This document shows, piece by piece, positions 9,570 to 18,569 of a stretch of DNA of 60,591 bases. The position numbers were made by a program, and so were the translations under genes. The notes under the pieces are model-generated. The model was given only the letters and a program-made list of their open reading frames with translations. It searched no databases and was not told where the DNA came from. Position 1 is the first letter of the stretch. Each line of letters opens with the position of its first letter. Source of the DNA: Parvibaculum sp. GTDB lineage: Bacteria > Pseudomonadota > Alphaproteobacteria > Parvibaculales > Parvibaculaceae. The stretch covers positions 1-60,591 of the forward strand of contig JACIYQ010000244.1 of the NCBI GenBank assembly GCA_014359855.1, in the 5' to 3' direction.

Positions 9570-9923
9570 TCAACCGGGTATGGTCTCGCTCGCTTCGATC
9601 TCGGTCGCAGCGCGCGGCCTCCGTTTCCACGCTTCGTAACCGCCGTCGAGGCTGAAGACGTTCTGGAAGCCGAAATCCGAGAATATCTGTGCATATTCCT
9701 GGCTGGCATAGCCATGAAAGCAATAGATGAGGATGGGGATTTTCTTCGAAAGGCTCTGAATTACTGCCGGCAGATTGTCGATCGAGACGTGCCGGGCGCC
9801 GCCGATCGCACCTTGCCGGAAGGAGACCTTGTCACGGACATCGAGCAGGAGCACATCGCCTTGCGCAAGCAGCACCTGCGCTTCCCCGGCATCGATACGC
9901 CGGTAGCTTGTATGCTCCTGCAT
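9570..9923 (-). CDS. rhodanese-domain protein
   Basis: 117 residues from ATG 9923. Single rhodanese domain with the active-site loop CFHGYASQ and the upstream DVRDKVSFRQGAIGGARHVSI, similar to GlpE. It could carry persulfide sulfur. It is the third gene of a minus-strand operon with the degenerate receiver gene and nifO; nif-linked rhodaneses occur in other diazotrophs. The start overlaps or nearly abuts nifO's end (9935). Confidence 0.85.
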   Translation of the reverse strand: MQEHTSYRRIDAGEAQVLLAQGDVLLLDVRDKVSFRQGAIGGARHVSIDNLPAVIQSLSKKIPILIYCFHGYASQEYAQIFSDFGFQNVFSLDGGYEAWKRRPRAATEIEASETIPG

Positions 9924-9934
9924 GATTTCTACCC

Positions 9935-10384
9935 TCAAAAATGTTGGGCCGGTGCGGGGCACGCCGGCAAACCTGGAGTATCCTTGCGGCCGGCATGTAC
10001 GCAGGATTGCGGATCCGGCTCGTCTTCCCCGGCCGGAGAAAGGCCCAGCCAGGCGACGACATCCGGAGTGAAGCCGGCGCGTCGCCTTCCCCCCATTTCG
10101 AGGAGCGGGCGGCGGATCAGAAGCGGGTCGGCAAGCATCAGGGCGAGCGCCGCTTCGCTATCGGCGCGTTCGGGATCGACGCTGCCGGATTTCACGGTGG
10201 GCGCGGCGGGGTTGAACCAGTTCGTCACCGGCATATCGCCGAAATAGCTCAGCAATTCGCCGGCCGTCCACGCTTCCGTGAGCAGGTTCCTGACGAGCAG
10301 GACGTGGCCGGCGGCTTCAAGCAGACGCCGCTGCCGCGCATTCGTCCTGCATCCGGGTTTCTCGTAGAAAACGACGGTCGCCAA
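9935..10384 (-). CDS. nifO: NifO, ArsC-family nitrogenase-associated protein
   Basis: 149 residues. ArsC/Spx-like thioredoxin fold: ATVVFYEKPGCRTNARQRRLLEAAGH at the N-terminus (only one cysteine of the CxxC position, as usual for NifO) and LALMLADPLLIRRPLLEMGGRRRAGFTPDVVAWLG near the end. NifO affects molybdenum allocation between nitrogenase and nitrate reductase in Azotobacter (family knowledge). Located divergently from nifH. Confidence 0.85.
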   Translation of the reverse strand: MATVVFYEKPGCRTNARQRRLLEAAGHVLLVRNLLTEAWTAGELLSYFGDMPVTNWFNPAAPTVKSGSVDPERADSEAALALMLADPLLIRRPLLEMGGRRRAGFTPDVVAWLGLSPAGEDEPDPQSCVHAGRKDTPGLPACPAPAQHF

Positions 10385-10393
10385 GGTGCTCTC

Positions 10394-10828
10394 CTATTTG
10401 AGAAGGCCGAGCTGAACGATCGGTGCGGCGCCGCCGCGGCCGAGGATCGTGTCGACCTTCTTTCGCACGGTCTCCAGCGTCAACGGCTTCACCAGCGCGC
10501 CATGCGCGCCGGCTTTCATGCCTTCGATCGCAACGGCTTCGTCGGCCTTGTCGCAGACGATGAGGACACGCGCATCGGGAAACCGCCCCGTCAGCTCACC
10601 GACAAGCCCTGAGCCCCTCTCTGCAAGAAAGGAGACGCCGAGCAGCACGAGATGCGGCTTGAGCCAGCCGGCACCCTTGTCATAGGCCTCTTCGGGGCTT
10701 GCGAGTTCATGGGTCTCGATCTCGTCATGCAGCATGAACTGGAGCGCTGCGCGCGTGATTTCGTCATTGTCGACGACGAACACGCGCCGCTGATCGACAG
10801 CCTTGGAAGTCTCAACGCCAATCTGCAT
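10394..10828 (-). CDS. degenerate response-regulator receiver protein
   Basis: 144 residues from ATG 10828. Stand-alone CheY-like receiver: VFVVDND at the start keeps part of the acidic pocket, and VKPL keeps the lysine. The phospho-acceptor aspartate is gone: KPHLVLLGVSF has Gly64 where LLD is expected, and the Ser/Thr switch position is Cys (LIVCDKA). It therefore should not be phosphorylated in the normal way. It is the first gene of the operon with nifO and rhodanese, divergent from nifHDK. A longer upstream start is possible but lacks a good ribosome site. Confidence 0.8.
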   Translation of the reverse strand: MQIGVETSKAVDQRRVFVVDNDEITRAALQFMLHDEIETHELASPEEAYDKGAGWLKPHLVLLGVSFLAERGSGLVGELTGRFPDARVLIVCDKADEAVAIEGMKAGAHGALVKPLTLETVRKKVDTILGRGGAAPIVQLGLLK

Positions 10829-10885
10829 TTCGTCCTCGCCAGAAATGTTCCGAACGTCGTCCGCCGCAACGGTCGAAGGTGGTCT

Positions 10886-10901
10886 AGCAAAATCCATTCC
10901 G
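10886..10901 (-). promoter_or_regulatory. possible sigma-54 promoter for receiver-nifO-rhodanese operon
   Basis: Minus strand CGGAATGGATTTTGCT keeps GG-N10-GC and TTGCT but the -24 block is poor. It lies 73 and 102 bases from the two NifA sites, suitable distances for shared divergent activation. Confidence 0.4.
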
Positions 10902-10973
10902 TCGAGATGGCGGGTGAGAGGCGGCAAAAGCCGCAGGCGGCCTGCACGCGCCGCCGTCGCATCCGTCAATTGT

Positions 10974-10989
10974 TGTTTTGTTTCCTACA
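10974..10989. promoter_or_regulatory. NifA upstream activator site 1 of nifH
   Basis: TGTTTTGTTTCCTACA, exact TGT-N10-ACA, 113 bases before the nifH -24 element. Confidence 0.65.
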
Positions 10990-11002
10990 GCCTGACACGC
11001 GC

Positions 11003-11018
11003 TGTCGGTTTCAAAACA
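11003..11018. promoter_or_regulatory. NifA upstream activator site 2 of nifH
   Basis: TGTCGGTTTCAAAACA, exact TGT-N10-ACA, 84 bases before the nifH -24 element. Both sites together give the usual strong nifH activation layout. Confidence 0.8.
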
Positions 11019-11086
11019 TCCGTAAGCCGGCTCGGGGAACCGCCGTTTCCCGCGATAAATCAGGCGTTTAGAGCCCCGCCGCGAAT

Positions 11087-11102
11087 TGGCACGCTGGTTG
11101 CT
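11087..11102 (+). promoter_or_regulatory. sigma-54 promoter of nifH
   Basis: TGGCACGCTGGTTGCT matches the consensus at every conserved position. Transcription should start near 11114. Confidence 0.9.
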
Positions 11103-11258
11103 CTGGGGGAAAGCGGAAGGCGAGTGAGGGCTGAGTGCACGCAGACGCGCAGACGAGCGATGTGCTCCTTCCTGTAACCCGCGAGCCCCTCTCCTGGAGA
11201 GGAACAGTTCGCGCTTACCGCGCGGTAGTTATCGGCAATCGGTTTGAAGGAGACCTAC

Positions 11259-12149
11259 ATGTCTTCACTACGACAAATTGCGTTTTACGGTAAGGGAGGT
11301 ATCGGCAAGTCCACGACTTCCCAGAACACTCTTGCGGCTCTGGCTGAGCTGGGACACCGGATTCTGATCGTGGGTTGCGATCCCAAGGCGGACTCCACGC
11401 GTCTCATCCTCCATGCCAAGGCGCAAGACACGATCCTGAGCCTCGCCGCCGCCGCCGGCAGCGTCGAGGATCTCGAGATCGAAGAAGTGATGAAGATCGG
11501 ATTCAAGGACATCAAATGCGTCGAATCCGGTGGACCTGAGCCGGGGGTCGGTTGCGCCGGCCGCGGTGTCATCACCTCGATCAATTTCCTCGAGGAAAAT
11601 GGCGCCTACGAGGACATCGATTATGTGTCCTACGACGTGCTCGGCGACGTCGTCTGCGGCGGCTTTGCGATGCCGATCCGCGAGAACAAGGCGCAGGAAA
11701 TCTACATCGTCATGTCGGGCGAGATGATGGCCATGTATGCGGCCAACAACATCTCCAAGGGCATTCTGAAATATGCGAACTCGGGCGGTGTGCGCCTTGG
11801 CGGGCTGGTGTGCAACGAGCGCCAGACCGACAAGGAACTCGAACTGGCCGAGGCGATGGCGAAAAAGCTCGGGACGGAACTCATCTATTTCGTGCCGCGT
11901 GACAACATCGTGCAGCACGCCGAGCTGCGGCGCATGACGGTGCTCGAATATGCACCCGAATCCCAGCAGGCGCAGCACTACCGCAATCTTGCCAACAAGA
12001 TTCACAACAATGCCGGCAAGGGCATTATCCCCACCCCGATCACCATGGACGAGCTTGAGGACATGCTGATGGAGCACGGGATCATGAAGCCGGTCGATGA
12101 GTCGGTCGTCGGCAAGACGGCGTCCGAACTGGCCGTGGAAATGGCCTGA
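11259..12149 (+). CDS. nifH: NifH, nitrogenase iron protein
   Basis: 296 residues from ATG 11259 (MSSLRQIAFYGKGGIGKSTT) with GAAGGAG upstream. Homodimeric ATPase that passes electrons to NifDK. Visible are the P-loop at residues 11-19, the switch I region (VGCDPKADST), the cluster ligand cysteine in GCAGRG, whose arginine is the ADP-ribosylation site in related bacteria, and the second ligand in VVCGGFAMP. Full family length. First gene of the long nifHDKENX operon. Confidence 0.99.
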   Translation: MSSLRQIAFYGKGGIGKSTTSQNTLAALAELGHRILIVGCDPKADSTRLILHAKAQDTILSLAAAAGSVEDLEIEEVMKIGFKDIKCVESGGPEPGVGCAGRGVITSINFLEENGAYEDIDYVSYDVLGDVVCGGFAMPIRENKAQEIYIVMSGEMMAMYAANNISKGILKYANSGGVRLGGLVCNERQTDKELELAEAMAKKLGTELIYFVPRDNIVQHAELRRMTVLEYAPESQQAQHYRNLANKIHNNAGKGIIPTPITMDELEDMLMEHGIMKPVDESVVGKTASELAVEMA

Positions 12150-12164
12150 GGGCCGACTTGGAAT

Positions 12165-12188
12165 CCGGCCCCTCGCGAGAGGGGCCGG
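12165..12188 (+). promoter_or_regulatory. nifH-nifD intergenic hairpin
   Basis: Perfect 10-bp stem CCGGCCCCTC / GAGGGGCCGG closed by a GCGA tetraloop (GNRA type), starting 15 bases after the nifH stop. There is no T-run, so it is not a simple terminator; it may protect the nifH 3' end or partly stop transcription, giving more NifH than NifDK. Confidence 0.7.
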
Positions 12189-12229
12189 AGACCCGCCGGG
12201 ACAAACGAGATCAAGCGAGGAACACAAAA

Positions 12230-13732
12230 ATGAGTTTGACGAAAACGCAGAGCGTTGCGGAGATCAAAGCTCGCAACAAGGAATTGATCGCCGAAGTCCT
12301 GGAAGTCTATCCGGAAAAGACGGCGAAGCGGCGCGCCAAGCATCTCAACGTGCATGAAGCCGGAAAGGCCGATTGCGGCGTCAAATCGAACCTGAAATCC
12401 ATTCCGGGCGTCATGACGATCCGCGGCTGCGCCTATGCCGGCTCGAAGGGCGTGGTCTGGGGCCCGATCAAGGACATGATCCATATCAGCCACGGTCCTG
12501 TCGGCTGCGGCCAGTATTCTTGGGCGGCGCGGCGCAACTACTATATCGGCACGACCGGCATCGACACCTTCGTGACCATGCAGTTCACCTCCGATTTCCA
12601 GGAGAAGGACATCGTCTTCGGCGGCGACAAGAAACTCCTGAAGATCATGGACGAAATCCAGGAGCTCTTCCCGCTCAACAACGGCATAACGGTGCAGTCG
12701 GAATGTCCGATCGGTTTGATCGGCGACGATATCGAAGCCGTCTCCAAGGCGAAGTCGAAGGAATTCGGCGGCAAGACGATCGTTCCCGTGCGCTGCGAAG
12801 GCTTCCGCGGCGTCTCGCAATCGCTCGGCCACCACATCGCCAATGACGCGATCCGGGACTTTGTGTTCGACAAGATGGATCCCGACGCGGCGCCGAAATT
12901 CGAACCGACGCCCTATGACGTCGCGATCATCGGCGACTACAATATCGGCGGCGACGCCTGGTCGTCGCGCATCCTGCTTGAGGAAATGGGCCTGCGCGTC
13001 ATCGCCCAGTGGTCGGGTGACGGCAGCCTTGCCGAACTCGAAGCGACGCCCAAAGCGAAGCTCAACGTCCTCCATTGCTACCGCTCGATGAACTACATCT
13101 CTCGGCACATGGAAGAGAAATTCGGCATTCCGTGGTGCGAATACAACTTCTTCGGCCCGAGCAAGATCGCCGAGTCGCTGCGCAAGATCGCAAGCTATTT
13201 CGACGACAAGATCAAGGAAGGCGCCGAACGCGTCATCGCGAAGTACCAGCCGCTGATGGATGCGGTCATCGCGAAGTACCGTCCGCGCCTCGAAGGCAAG
13301 ACGGTGATGCTCTTCGTCGGCGGGCTACGTCCGCGCCATGTGATCGGCGCCTATGAAGACCTCGGCATGGAGGTCGTCGGCACGGGCTACGAATTCGGCC
13401 ACAATGACGACTATCAGCGAACGGCTCAGCACTATGTGAAGGACGGCACGCTGATCTATGACGACGTGACCGGCTACGAGTTCGAAAAATTCGTCGAAAA
13501 GATCCAGCCGGATCTCGTCGGCTCGGGCATCAAGGAAAAATACGTCTTCCAGAAGATGGGCGTGCCTTTCCGTCAGATGCATTCCTGGGACTATTCCGGC
13601 CCCTATCACGGCTATGACGGCTTCGCGATCTTCGCGCGCGACATGGACATGGCCATCAACGCGCCGATCTGGAAGATGGCGAAGACGCCCTGGAAGGGTG
13701 TCCCCAAGCCGAACCTGATCGCAGCGGATTGA
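12230..13732 (+). CDS. nifD: NifD, nitrogenase MoFe protein alpha chain
   Basis: 500 residues from ATG 12230 (MSLTKTQSVAEIKARNKELI). P-cluster cysteines fall at 67 (TIRGCAYAG), 93 (GPVGCGQYSW) and 159 (QSECPIGLIGDD). FeMo-cofactor ligands are Cys283 (LHCYRSMNYI) and His451 (QMHSWDYSGPYHG). All are present, so this is a functional molybdenum-type alpha subunit. Length and order after nifH are standard. Confidence 0.99.
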   Translation: MSLTKTQSVAEIKARNKELIAEVLEVYPEKTAKRRAKHLNVHEAGKADCGVKSNLKSIPGVMTIRGCAYAGSKGVVWGPIKDMIHISHGPVGCGQYSWAARRNYYIGTTGIDTFVTMQFTSDFQEKDIVFGGDKKLLKIMDEIQELFPLNNGITVQSECPIGLIGDDIEAVSKAKSKEFGGKTIVPVRCEGFRGVSQSLGHHIANDAIRDFVFDKMDPDAAPKFEPTPYDVAIIGDYNIGGDAWSSRILLEEMGLRVIAQWSGDGSLAELEATPKAKLNVLHCYRSMNYISRHMEEKFGIPWCEYNFFGPSKIAESLRKIASYFDDKIKEGAERVIAKYQPLMDAVIAKYRPRLEGKTVMLFVGGLRPRHVIGAYEDLGMEVVGTGYEFGHNDDYQRTAQHYVKDGTLIYDDVTGYEFEKFVEKIQPDLVGSGIKEKYVFQKMGVPFRQMHSWDYSGPYHGYDGFAIFARDMDMAINAPIWKMAKTPWKGVPKPNLIAAD

Positions 13733-13805
13733 CGCGCCGGCCGGCCCTCCTCGGCGAGGGGGGGCGGTACCGATCGAGACCACGTTTTTTGTAGAGGGCT
13801 TCATC

Positions 13806-15365
13806 ATGACACAGAACGCCGAGCATGTGCTCGATCACTTCGATCTCTTCCGCGGTCCGGAATACCAGCAGATGCTGGCAAACAAGAAGAAGATGTTTGA
13901 GAATCCGCGCGATCCGGCCGAAGTCGAGCGGGTGCGCGAATGGGCGAAGACGCCCGAATATCGCGAAAAGAATTTCGCGCGCGAGGCGTTGACGGTCAAT
14001 CCGGCCAAGGCGTGCCAGCCGCTTGGCGCGGTCTTCGCCGCCGTCGGCTTCGAGAGCACCATCCCTTTCGTTCACGGCTCGCAAGGTTGCGTCGCCTACT
14101 ACCGGAGCCACTTCTCGCGGCATTTCAAGGAGCCGAGTTCCTGCGTTTCTTCGTCGATGACGGAAGACGCGGCCGTTTTCGGCGGCCTCAACAACATGAT
14201 CGACGGGCTCGCCAACACCTACAACATGTACAAGCCCAAGATGATCGCGGTCTCGACCACCTGCATGGCCGAAGTGATCGGCGACGACCTCAATGCTTTC
14301 ATCAAGACGGCCAAGGAGAAGGGCTCGGTTCCCGAGGAATACGACGTTCCCTTTGCCCATACGCCCGCTTTCGTCGGTAGCCATGTCACCGGCTACGACA
14401 ATGTCATGAAGGGTATTCTAGAGCATTTCTGGGACGGCAAGGCCGGCACCGCGCCGAAGCTCGAACGCCAGCCGAATGAGAGCATCAATTTCATCGGCGG
14501 CTTCGACGGTTACACGGTCGGCAATCTGCGCGAGATCAAGCGCCTCCTCGGCCTGATGGGCGTCGAGCACACGATCTTGGGCGACAACAGCGACGTCTGG
14601 GATACGCCGACCGACGGCGAGTTCCGCATGTATGACGGCGGCACCACGCTGGAAGAAGCGGCAAACGCCGTTCATGCCAAGGCCACCATCTCGATGCAGG
14701 AATTCTGCACCGAAAAGACGCTGGGCCTCGCCGCCGCGCATGGACAGGAGGTCGTCGCCTTCAACCATCCGGTCGGCGTCGCCGCGACGGATCGCTTCCT
14801 GATGGAAATCGCCCGCATCACCGGAAAGGGGATTCCCGAGGAACTCGCCCGCGAGCGCGGCCGCCTCGTCGATGCGGTCGCGGACTCGAGCGCGCATATC
14901 CACGGCAAGAAATTCGCGATCTATGGCGATCCGGATCTCTGCCTCGGTCTGGCCGCCTTCCTGCTCGAACTCGGCGCCGAACCGACCCATGTCCTCGCCA
15001 CGAACGGAAGCAAGGCCTGGGCCGAAAAGGTGCAGGCACTCTTCGACAGTTCGCCTTTCGGCAAGGACTGCCACGTCTACCCGGGCAAGGATCTCTGGCA
15101 CATGCGCTCGCTGCTCTTCACCGAGCCCGTCGATTTCCTGATCGGCAATACCTACGGGAAATATCTTGAGCGCGACACGGGAACGCCGCTGATCCGCATC
15201 GGCTTCCCGATTTTCGACCGCCACCACCACCACCGCTATCCGGTGTGGGGCTATCAGGGCGCGATGAACGTGCTCGTCTGGATCCTCGACAGGATTTTCG
15301 ACGAGATCGACCGCAACACGAATGTGCCGGCGAAGACGGATTACAGCTTCGACATCATTCGCTGA
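13806..15365 (+). CDS. nifK: NifK, nitrogenase MoFe protein beta chain
   Basis: 519 residues from ATG 13806. The P-cluster cysteines appear in NPAKACQPLGA, HGSQGCVAYYRSHF and VSTTCMAEVIGDD, and the conserved C-terminal FPIFDRHHHHRYPVWGYQGAMN is present. With NifD it forms the alpha2beta2 catalytic component. A GC-rich imperfect hairpin fills the 73-base gap after nifD. Confidence 0.99.
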   Translation: MTQNAEHVLDHFDLFRGPEYQQMLANKKKMFENPRDPAEVERVREWAKTPEYREKNFAREALTVNPAKACQPLGAVFAAVGFESTIPFVHGSQGCVAYYRSHFSRHFKEPSSCVSSSMTEDAAVFGGLNNMIDGLANTYNMYKPKMIAVSTTCMAEVIGDDLNAFIKTAKEKGSVPEEYDVPFAHTPAFVGSHVTGYDNVMKGILEHFWDGKAGTAPKLERQPNESINFIGGFDGYTVGNLREIKRLLGLMGVEHTILGDNSDVWDTPTDGEFRMYDGGTTLEEAANAVHAKATISMQEFCTEKTLGLAAAHGQEVVAFNHPVGVAATDRFLMEIARITGKGIPEELARERGRLVDAVADSSAHIHGKKFAIYGDPDLCLGLAAFLLELGAEPTHVLATNGSKAWAEKVQALFDSSPFGKDCHVYPGKDLWHMRSLLFTEPVDFLIGNTYGKYLERDTGTPLIRIGFPIFDRHHHHRYPVWGYQGAMNVLVWILDRIFDEIDRNTNVPAKTDYSFDIIR

Positions 15366-15474
15366 GCGCCTCAATTGCGACGTGGCGGTTCCGGTGGCGC
15401 GCCGGGACCGCCGACGAAGTGGCTACCCGCAAGCCAGTCAGGGTGAGTTCACCCGAAGGCAACAGGAGGGACGC

Positions 15475-17154
15475 ATGAGTTCTCTATCCGCAACCATCCA
15501 GGGCGTCTTCAACGAGCCGGGCTGCGGCAAGAATACGAACAAATCCGAAGCCGAGCGGAAAAAGGGCTGCACCAAGCAGCTTCAGCCCGGAGGCGCCGCC
15601 GGCGGCTGCGCTTTCGACGGCGCGAAGATCGCTCTGCAGCCTTTAACGGACGTCGCCCATCTCGTTCATGGGCCAATCGCCTGCGAGGGAAACTCCTGGG
15701 ACAATCGCGGCGCCAGGTCGTCCGGTTCGAATATCTGGCGGACAGGCTTTACCACCGACATCAACGAAACGGATGTTGTGTTCGGCGGCGAGAAGCGGTT
15801 GTTCAAGGCGATCAGGGAAATCATCGAGAAATACGACCCGCCGGCCGTCTTCGTCTATCAGACCTGCGTGCCGGCGATGATCGGCGACGACATCAACGCG
15901 GTGTGCAAGGCGGCGCGGGAGAAATTCGGCAAGCCGGTGATCCCGATCAACTCACCGGGTTTCGTCGGTCCGAAGAATCTCGGGAACAAGCTGGCGGGCG
16001 AAGCGATCCTCGATCATGTGATCGGCACCGAGGAGCCGGACTACACGACGCCTTACGACATCAACATCATCGGCGAATACAATCTTTCCGGTGAGTTGTG
16101 GCAGGTGAAGCCGCTTCTCGACGAACTTGGCATCCGGATTCTCTCCTGCCTCTCGGGAGATGGGAAATATCGCGAGGTTGCCTATTCGCATCGTGCGCGC
16201 GCCGCGATGATGGTCTGCTCCAAGGCCATGATCAATGTCGCGCGCAAGATGGAGGAGCGCTACGGCATTCCCTTCTTCGAAGGCTCGTTCTACGGCATCG
16301 GCGACACGAGCGACTCCCTTCGCGAGATTTCGAGACTGTTGGTCGAACGCGGTGCTCCCGATGAATTGCTGGGGAGGACGGAAGCTCTGATCGCACGCGA
16401 GGAAGCGCGCGCCTGGGCCGCCATCGAGCCTTACAAGCCGCGCTTCAAGGGCAAGAAGGTTCTGCTTATTACCGGCGGCGTCAAATCCTGGTCGGTGGTC
16501 GCGGCGTTGCAGGAGGCGGGGCTCGAACTCGTCGGCACGAGCGTCAAGAAATCGACCAGGGAAGACAAGGAGAAGATCAAGGAACTGATGGGTCAGGACG
16601 CCCATATGATCGAGGACATGACGCCGCGCGAAATGTACAAGATGCTGAAGGATGCGCGGGCCGACATCATGTTGTCGGGTGGACGCTCGCAATTCGTGGC
16701 CCTGAAGGCGGCGATGCCCTGGCTCGACATCAATCAGGAGCGTCATCACGCCTATATGGGATATGTCGGCATGGTGGAACTCGTCCGCCAGATCGATAAG
16801 GCGCTCTATAACCCGATCTGGGAGCAGGTGCGGAGAGCCGCTCCGTGGGATGATGCGTCGCAGAGCTGGCAGGCCAGGGCCATCGCGCAGATGGACGCGG
16901 AAGCGGCGACGCTCGCCGCCGATCCCGAGCGCGCGGAAGCCGTTCGCCGGGCAAGGAAAATCTGCAATTGCAAAAGCGTCGACCTCGGCACCATCGAGGA
17001 TGCCATCGCGGCGCATGGGCTGACGATGGTTGAAAGCGTCAGGGAGCATACCGAGGCCTCGGGCGGCTGCGGCGCCTGTACGGAGCGTATCGAAGGCGTC
17101 ATCGCTTCGTTGTCGGCAAAGATGAAGCCCGCGGCGCTCGTGGCGGCGGAGTGA
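15475..17154 (+). CDS. nifE: NifE, FeMo-cofactor scaffold subunit, with C-terminal BFD-like domain
   Basis: 559 residues from ATG 15475 behind AGGAGGG. NifD-like scaffold on which FeMo-cofactor is finished, partner of NifN. Cysteine contexts NEPGCGKNT, GPIACEGNSWDNRG and YQTCVPAMIGDD fit NifE. Beyond the ~490-residue NifE body there is a ~65-residue tail with Cys497-x-Cys499 and Cys532-x2-Cys535 (KICNCKS ... GGCGACTERIEG), the pattern of bacterioferritin-associated-ferredoxin [2Fe-2S] domains. Tails of this kind occur in some alphaproteobacterial NifE proteins. Confidence 0.97.
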   Translation: MSSLSATIQGVFNEPGCGKNTNKSEAERKKGCTKQLQPGGAAGGCAFDGAKIALQPLTDVAHLVHGPIACEGNSWDNRGARSSGSNIWRTGFTTDINETDVVFGGEKRLFKAIREIIEKYDPPAVFVYQTCVPAMIGDDINAVCKAAREKFGKPVIPINSPGFVGPKNLGNKLAGEAILDHVIGTEEPDYTTPYDINIIGEYNLSGELWQVKPLLDELGIRILSCLSGDGKYREVAYSHRARAAMMVCSKAMINVARKMEERYGIPFFEGSFYGIGDTSDSLREISRLLVERGAPDELLGRTEALIAREEARAWAAIEPYKPRFKGKKVLLITGGVKSWSVVAALQEAGLELVGTSVKKSTREDKEKIKELMGQDAHMIEDMTPREMYKMLKDARADIMLSGGRSQFVALKAAMPWLDINQERHHAYMGYVGMVELVRQIDKALYNPIWEQVRRAAPWDDASQSWQARAIAQMDAEAATLAADPERAEAVRRARKICNCKSVDLGTIEDAIAAHGLTMVESVREHTEASGGCGACTERIEGVIASLSAKMKPAALVAAE

Positions 17155-17158
17155 GACC

Positions 17159-18547
17159 ATGGCGGTCGTGACCACCGGCAAGAAGGCCTGCACTGTCAAC
17201 CCGCTGAAAATGAGCCAGCCGATCGGCGGGGCGCTCGCCTTCATGGGCCTGCGCGGTGCGATGCCTCTGCTGCACGGCTCGCAGGGCTGCACTTCCTTCG
17301 GCCTCGTTCTCTTCGTCCGTCATTTCAAGGAGGCGATCCCGCTGCAAACGACGGCGATGAGCGAAGTCGCCACCGTGCTCGGCGGCTTCGAGAATGTCGA
17401 GCAGGCAATCGTCAACATCTACAACCGTACCAAGGCCGAAGTGATCGGCATTTGTTCGACCGGCGTCACGGAGACCAAGGGCGACGATGTCGAAGGCTAT
17501 ATCCGGCTCGTCCGCGAGAAGCATCCGGAGCTTGATAAACTCGCGCTTGTTTATGTGTCGACACCCGACTTTGAAGACGCCTTTCAGGATGGATGGCGCA
17601 AGACCGTCGCCCGGATGATCGATGTTCTGGTCGAAAAGCCTGCGGAAGGCGCACGCCGTGATCCGGCCCGTGTCAACGTCCTGCCGGGTTGCCACCTGAC
17701 CCCGGGCGATCTCGGCGAATTGCGGACGATGATCGAGGATTTCGGTCTCGTGCCGACTTTCCTTCCCGATCTCGCGGGCTCGCTCGACGGTCACATTCCG
17801 GAGGAATTCACGCCGACGACGATCGGCGGAACGGGCGTCGAGGAAGTCGCGGCCATGGGTCTTTCGTCATGGACCATCGCGATCGGCGAACAGATGCGTC
17901 TTGCGGTGGAAACGATGGAGAGGCGCACCGGCGTTCCTTTCAGGCTCTTCGACAGGCTCTGCGGGCTCGCGCCGAATGACGACTTCATGATGTTCCTGAG
18001 CGAGATCAGCGGAAGGCCCGTTCCGCTGAAATATCGCCGTGCGCGTGGACAACTCGTCGATGCGATGCTCGACGGCCATTTTCATCTTGGCGGGCGGAAG
18101 CTCGCCATCGGCGCCGAGCCCGACCTCCTGTTCGATGTAAGCGGCATGCTTCACGAAATGGGTGTGGAGGTGACGGCGGCGGTGACGACGGCACAATCTC
18201 CCGTGCTTGAGCGGGTCGCCGCCGAAGAAGTTCTCATCGGCGATCTCGAAGACCTCGAAACGCTCGCGAAGGCGAGGGGCTGCGATCTCCTGATTACGCA
18301 TTCGCATGGCCGCCAGGCCGCCGCACGGCTTGGCATTCCCTTCTTCCGCATGGGCCTTCCCATGTTCGATCGGCTCGGTGCCGGGCATCTCGTCTCGGTC
18401 GGCTATTGCGGCACCAGGGATTTGATCTTCGACATCGCCAATCTGCTCATCGCCGACGGCGAGCTTAATCACGAGCCGACGCCGGATAGCTGGCGCCTGG
18501 CGGGTGAACCGTCCGCCGATGCGGTCGAAGCCGTGGTCGGTCACTAA
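17159..18547 (+). CDS. nifN: NifN, FeMo-cofactor scaffold subunit
   Basis: 462 residues from ATG 17159, four bases after nifE. NifK-like; starts MAVVTTGKKACTVNPLKMSQPIGGALAFMGLRGAMPLLHGSQGCTSFG with the two cluster-region cysteines and has CSTGVTETKGDDV. With NifE it hosts the NifB-co to FeMo-co conversion. No fusion to NifB or NifX. Confidence 0.97.
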   Translation: MAVVTTGKKACTVNPLKMSQPIGGALAFMGLRGAMPLLHGSQGCTSFGLVLFVRHFKEAIPLQTTAMSEVATVLGGFENVEQAIVNIYNRTKAEVIGICSTGVTETKGDDVEGYIRLVREKHPELDKLALVYVSTPDFEDAFQDGWRKTVARMIDVLVEKPAEGARRDPARVNVLPGCHLTPGDLGELRTMIEDFGLVPTFLPDLAGSLDGHIPEEFTPTTIGGTGVEEVAAMGLSSWTIAIGEQMRLAVETMERRTGVPFRLFDRLCGLAPNDDFMMFLSEISGRPVPLKYRRARGQLVDAMLDGHFHLGGRKLAIGAEPDLLFDVSGMLHEMGVEVTAAVTTAQSPVLERVAAEEVLIGDLEDLETLAKARGCDLLITHSHGRQAAARLGIPFFRMGLPMFDRLGAGHLVSVGYCGTRDLIFDIANLLIADGELNHEPTPDSWRLAGEPSADAVEAVVGH

Positions 18548-18569
18548 CCGAAAGTTGAGGTGCAGGCGC

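Larger units (their letters stand above)
10829..11258. other. nifH divergent regulatory region
   Basis: 430 bases between the receiver gene (minus) and nifH (plus). It holds two NifA sites, a perfect sigma-54 promoter for nifH and a weaker minus-strand sigma-54-like element, followed by a ~145-base nifH leader. A second gene here is not supported. Confidence 0.8.
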
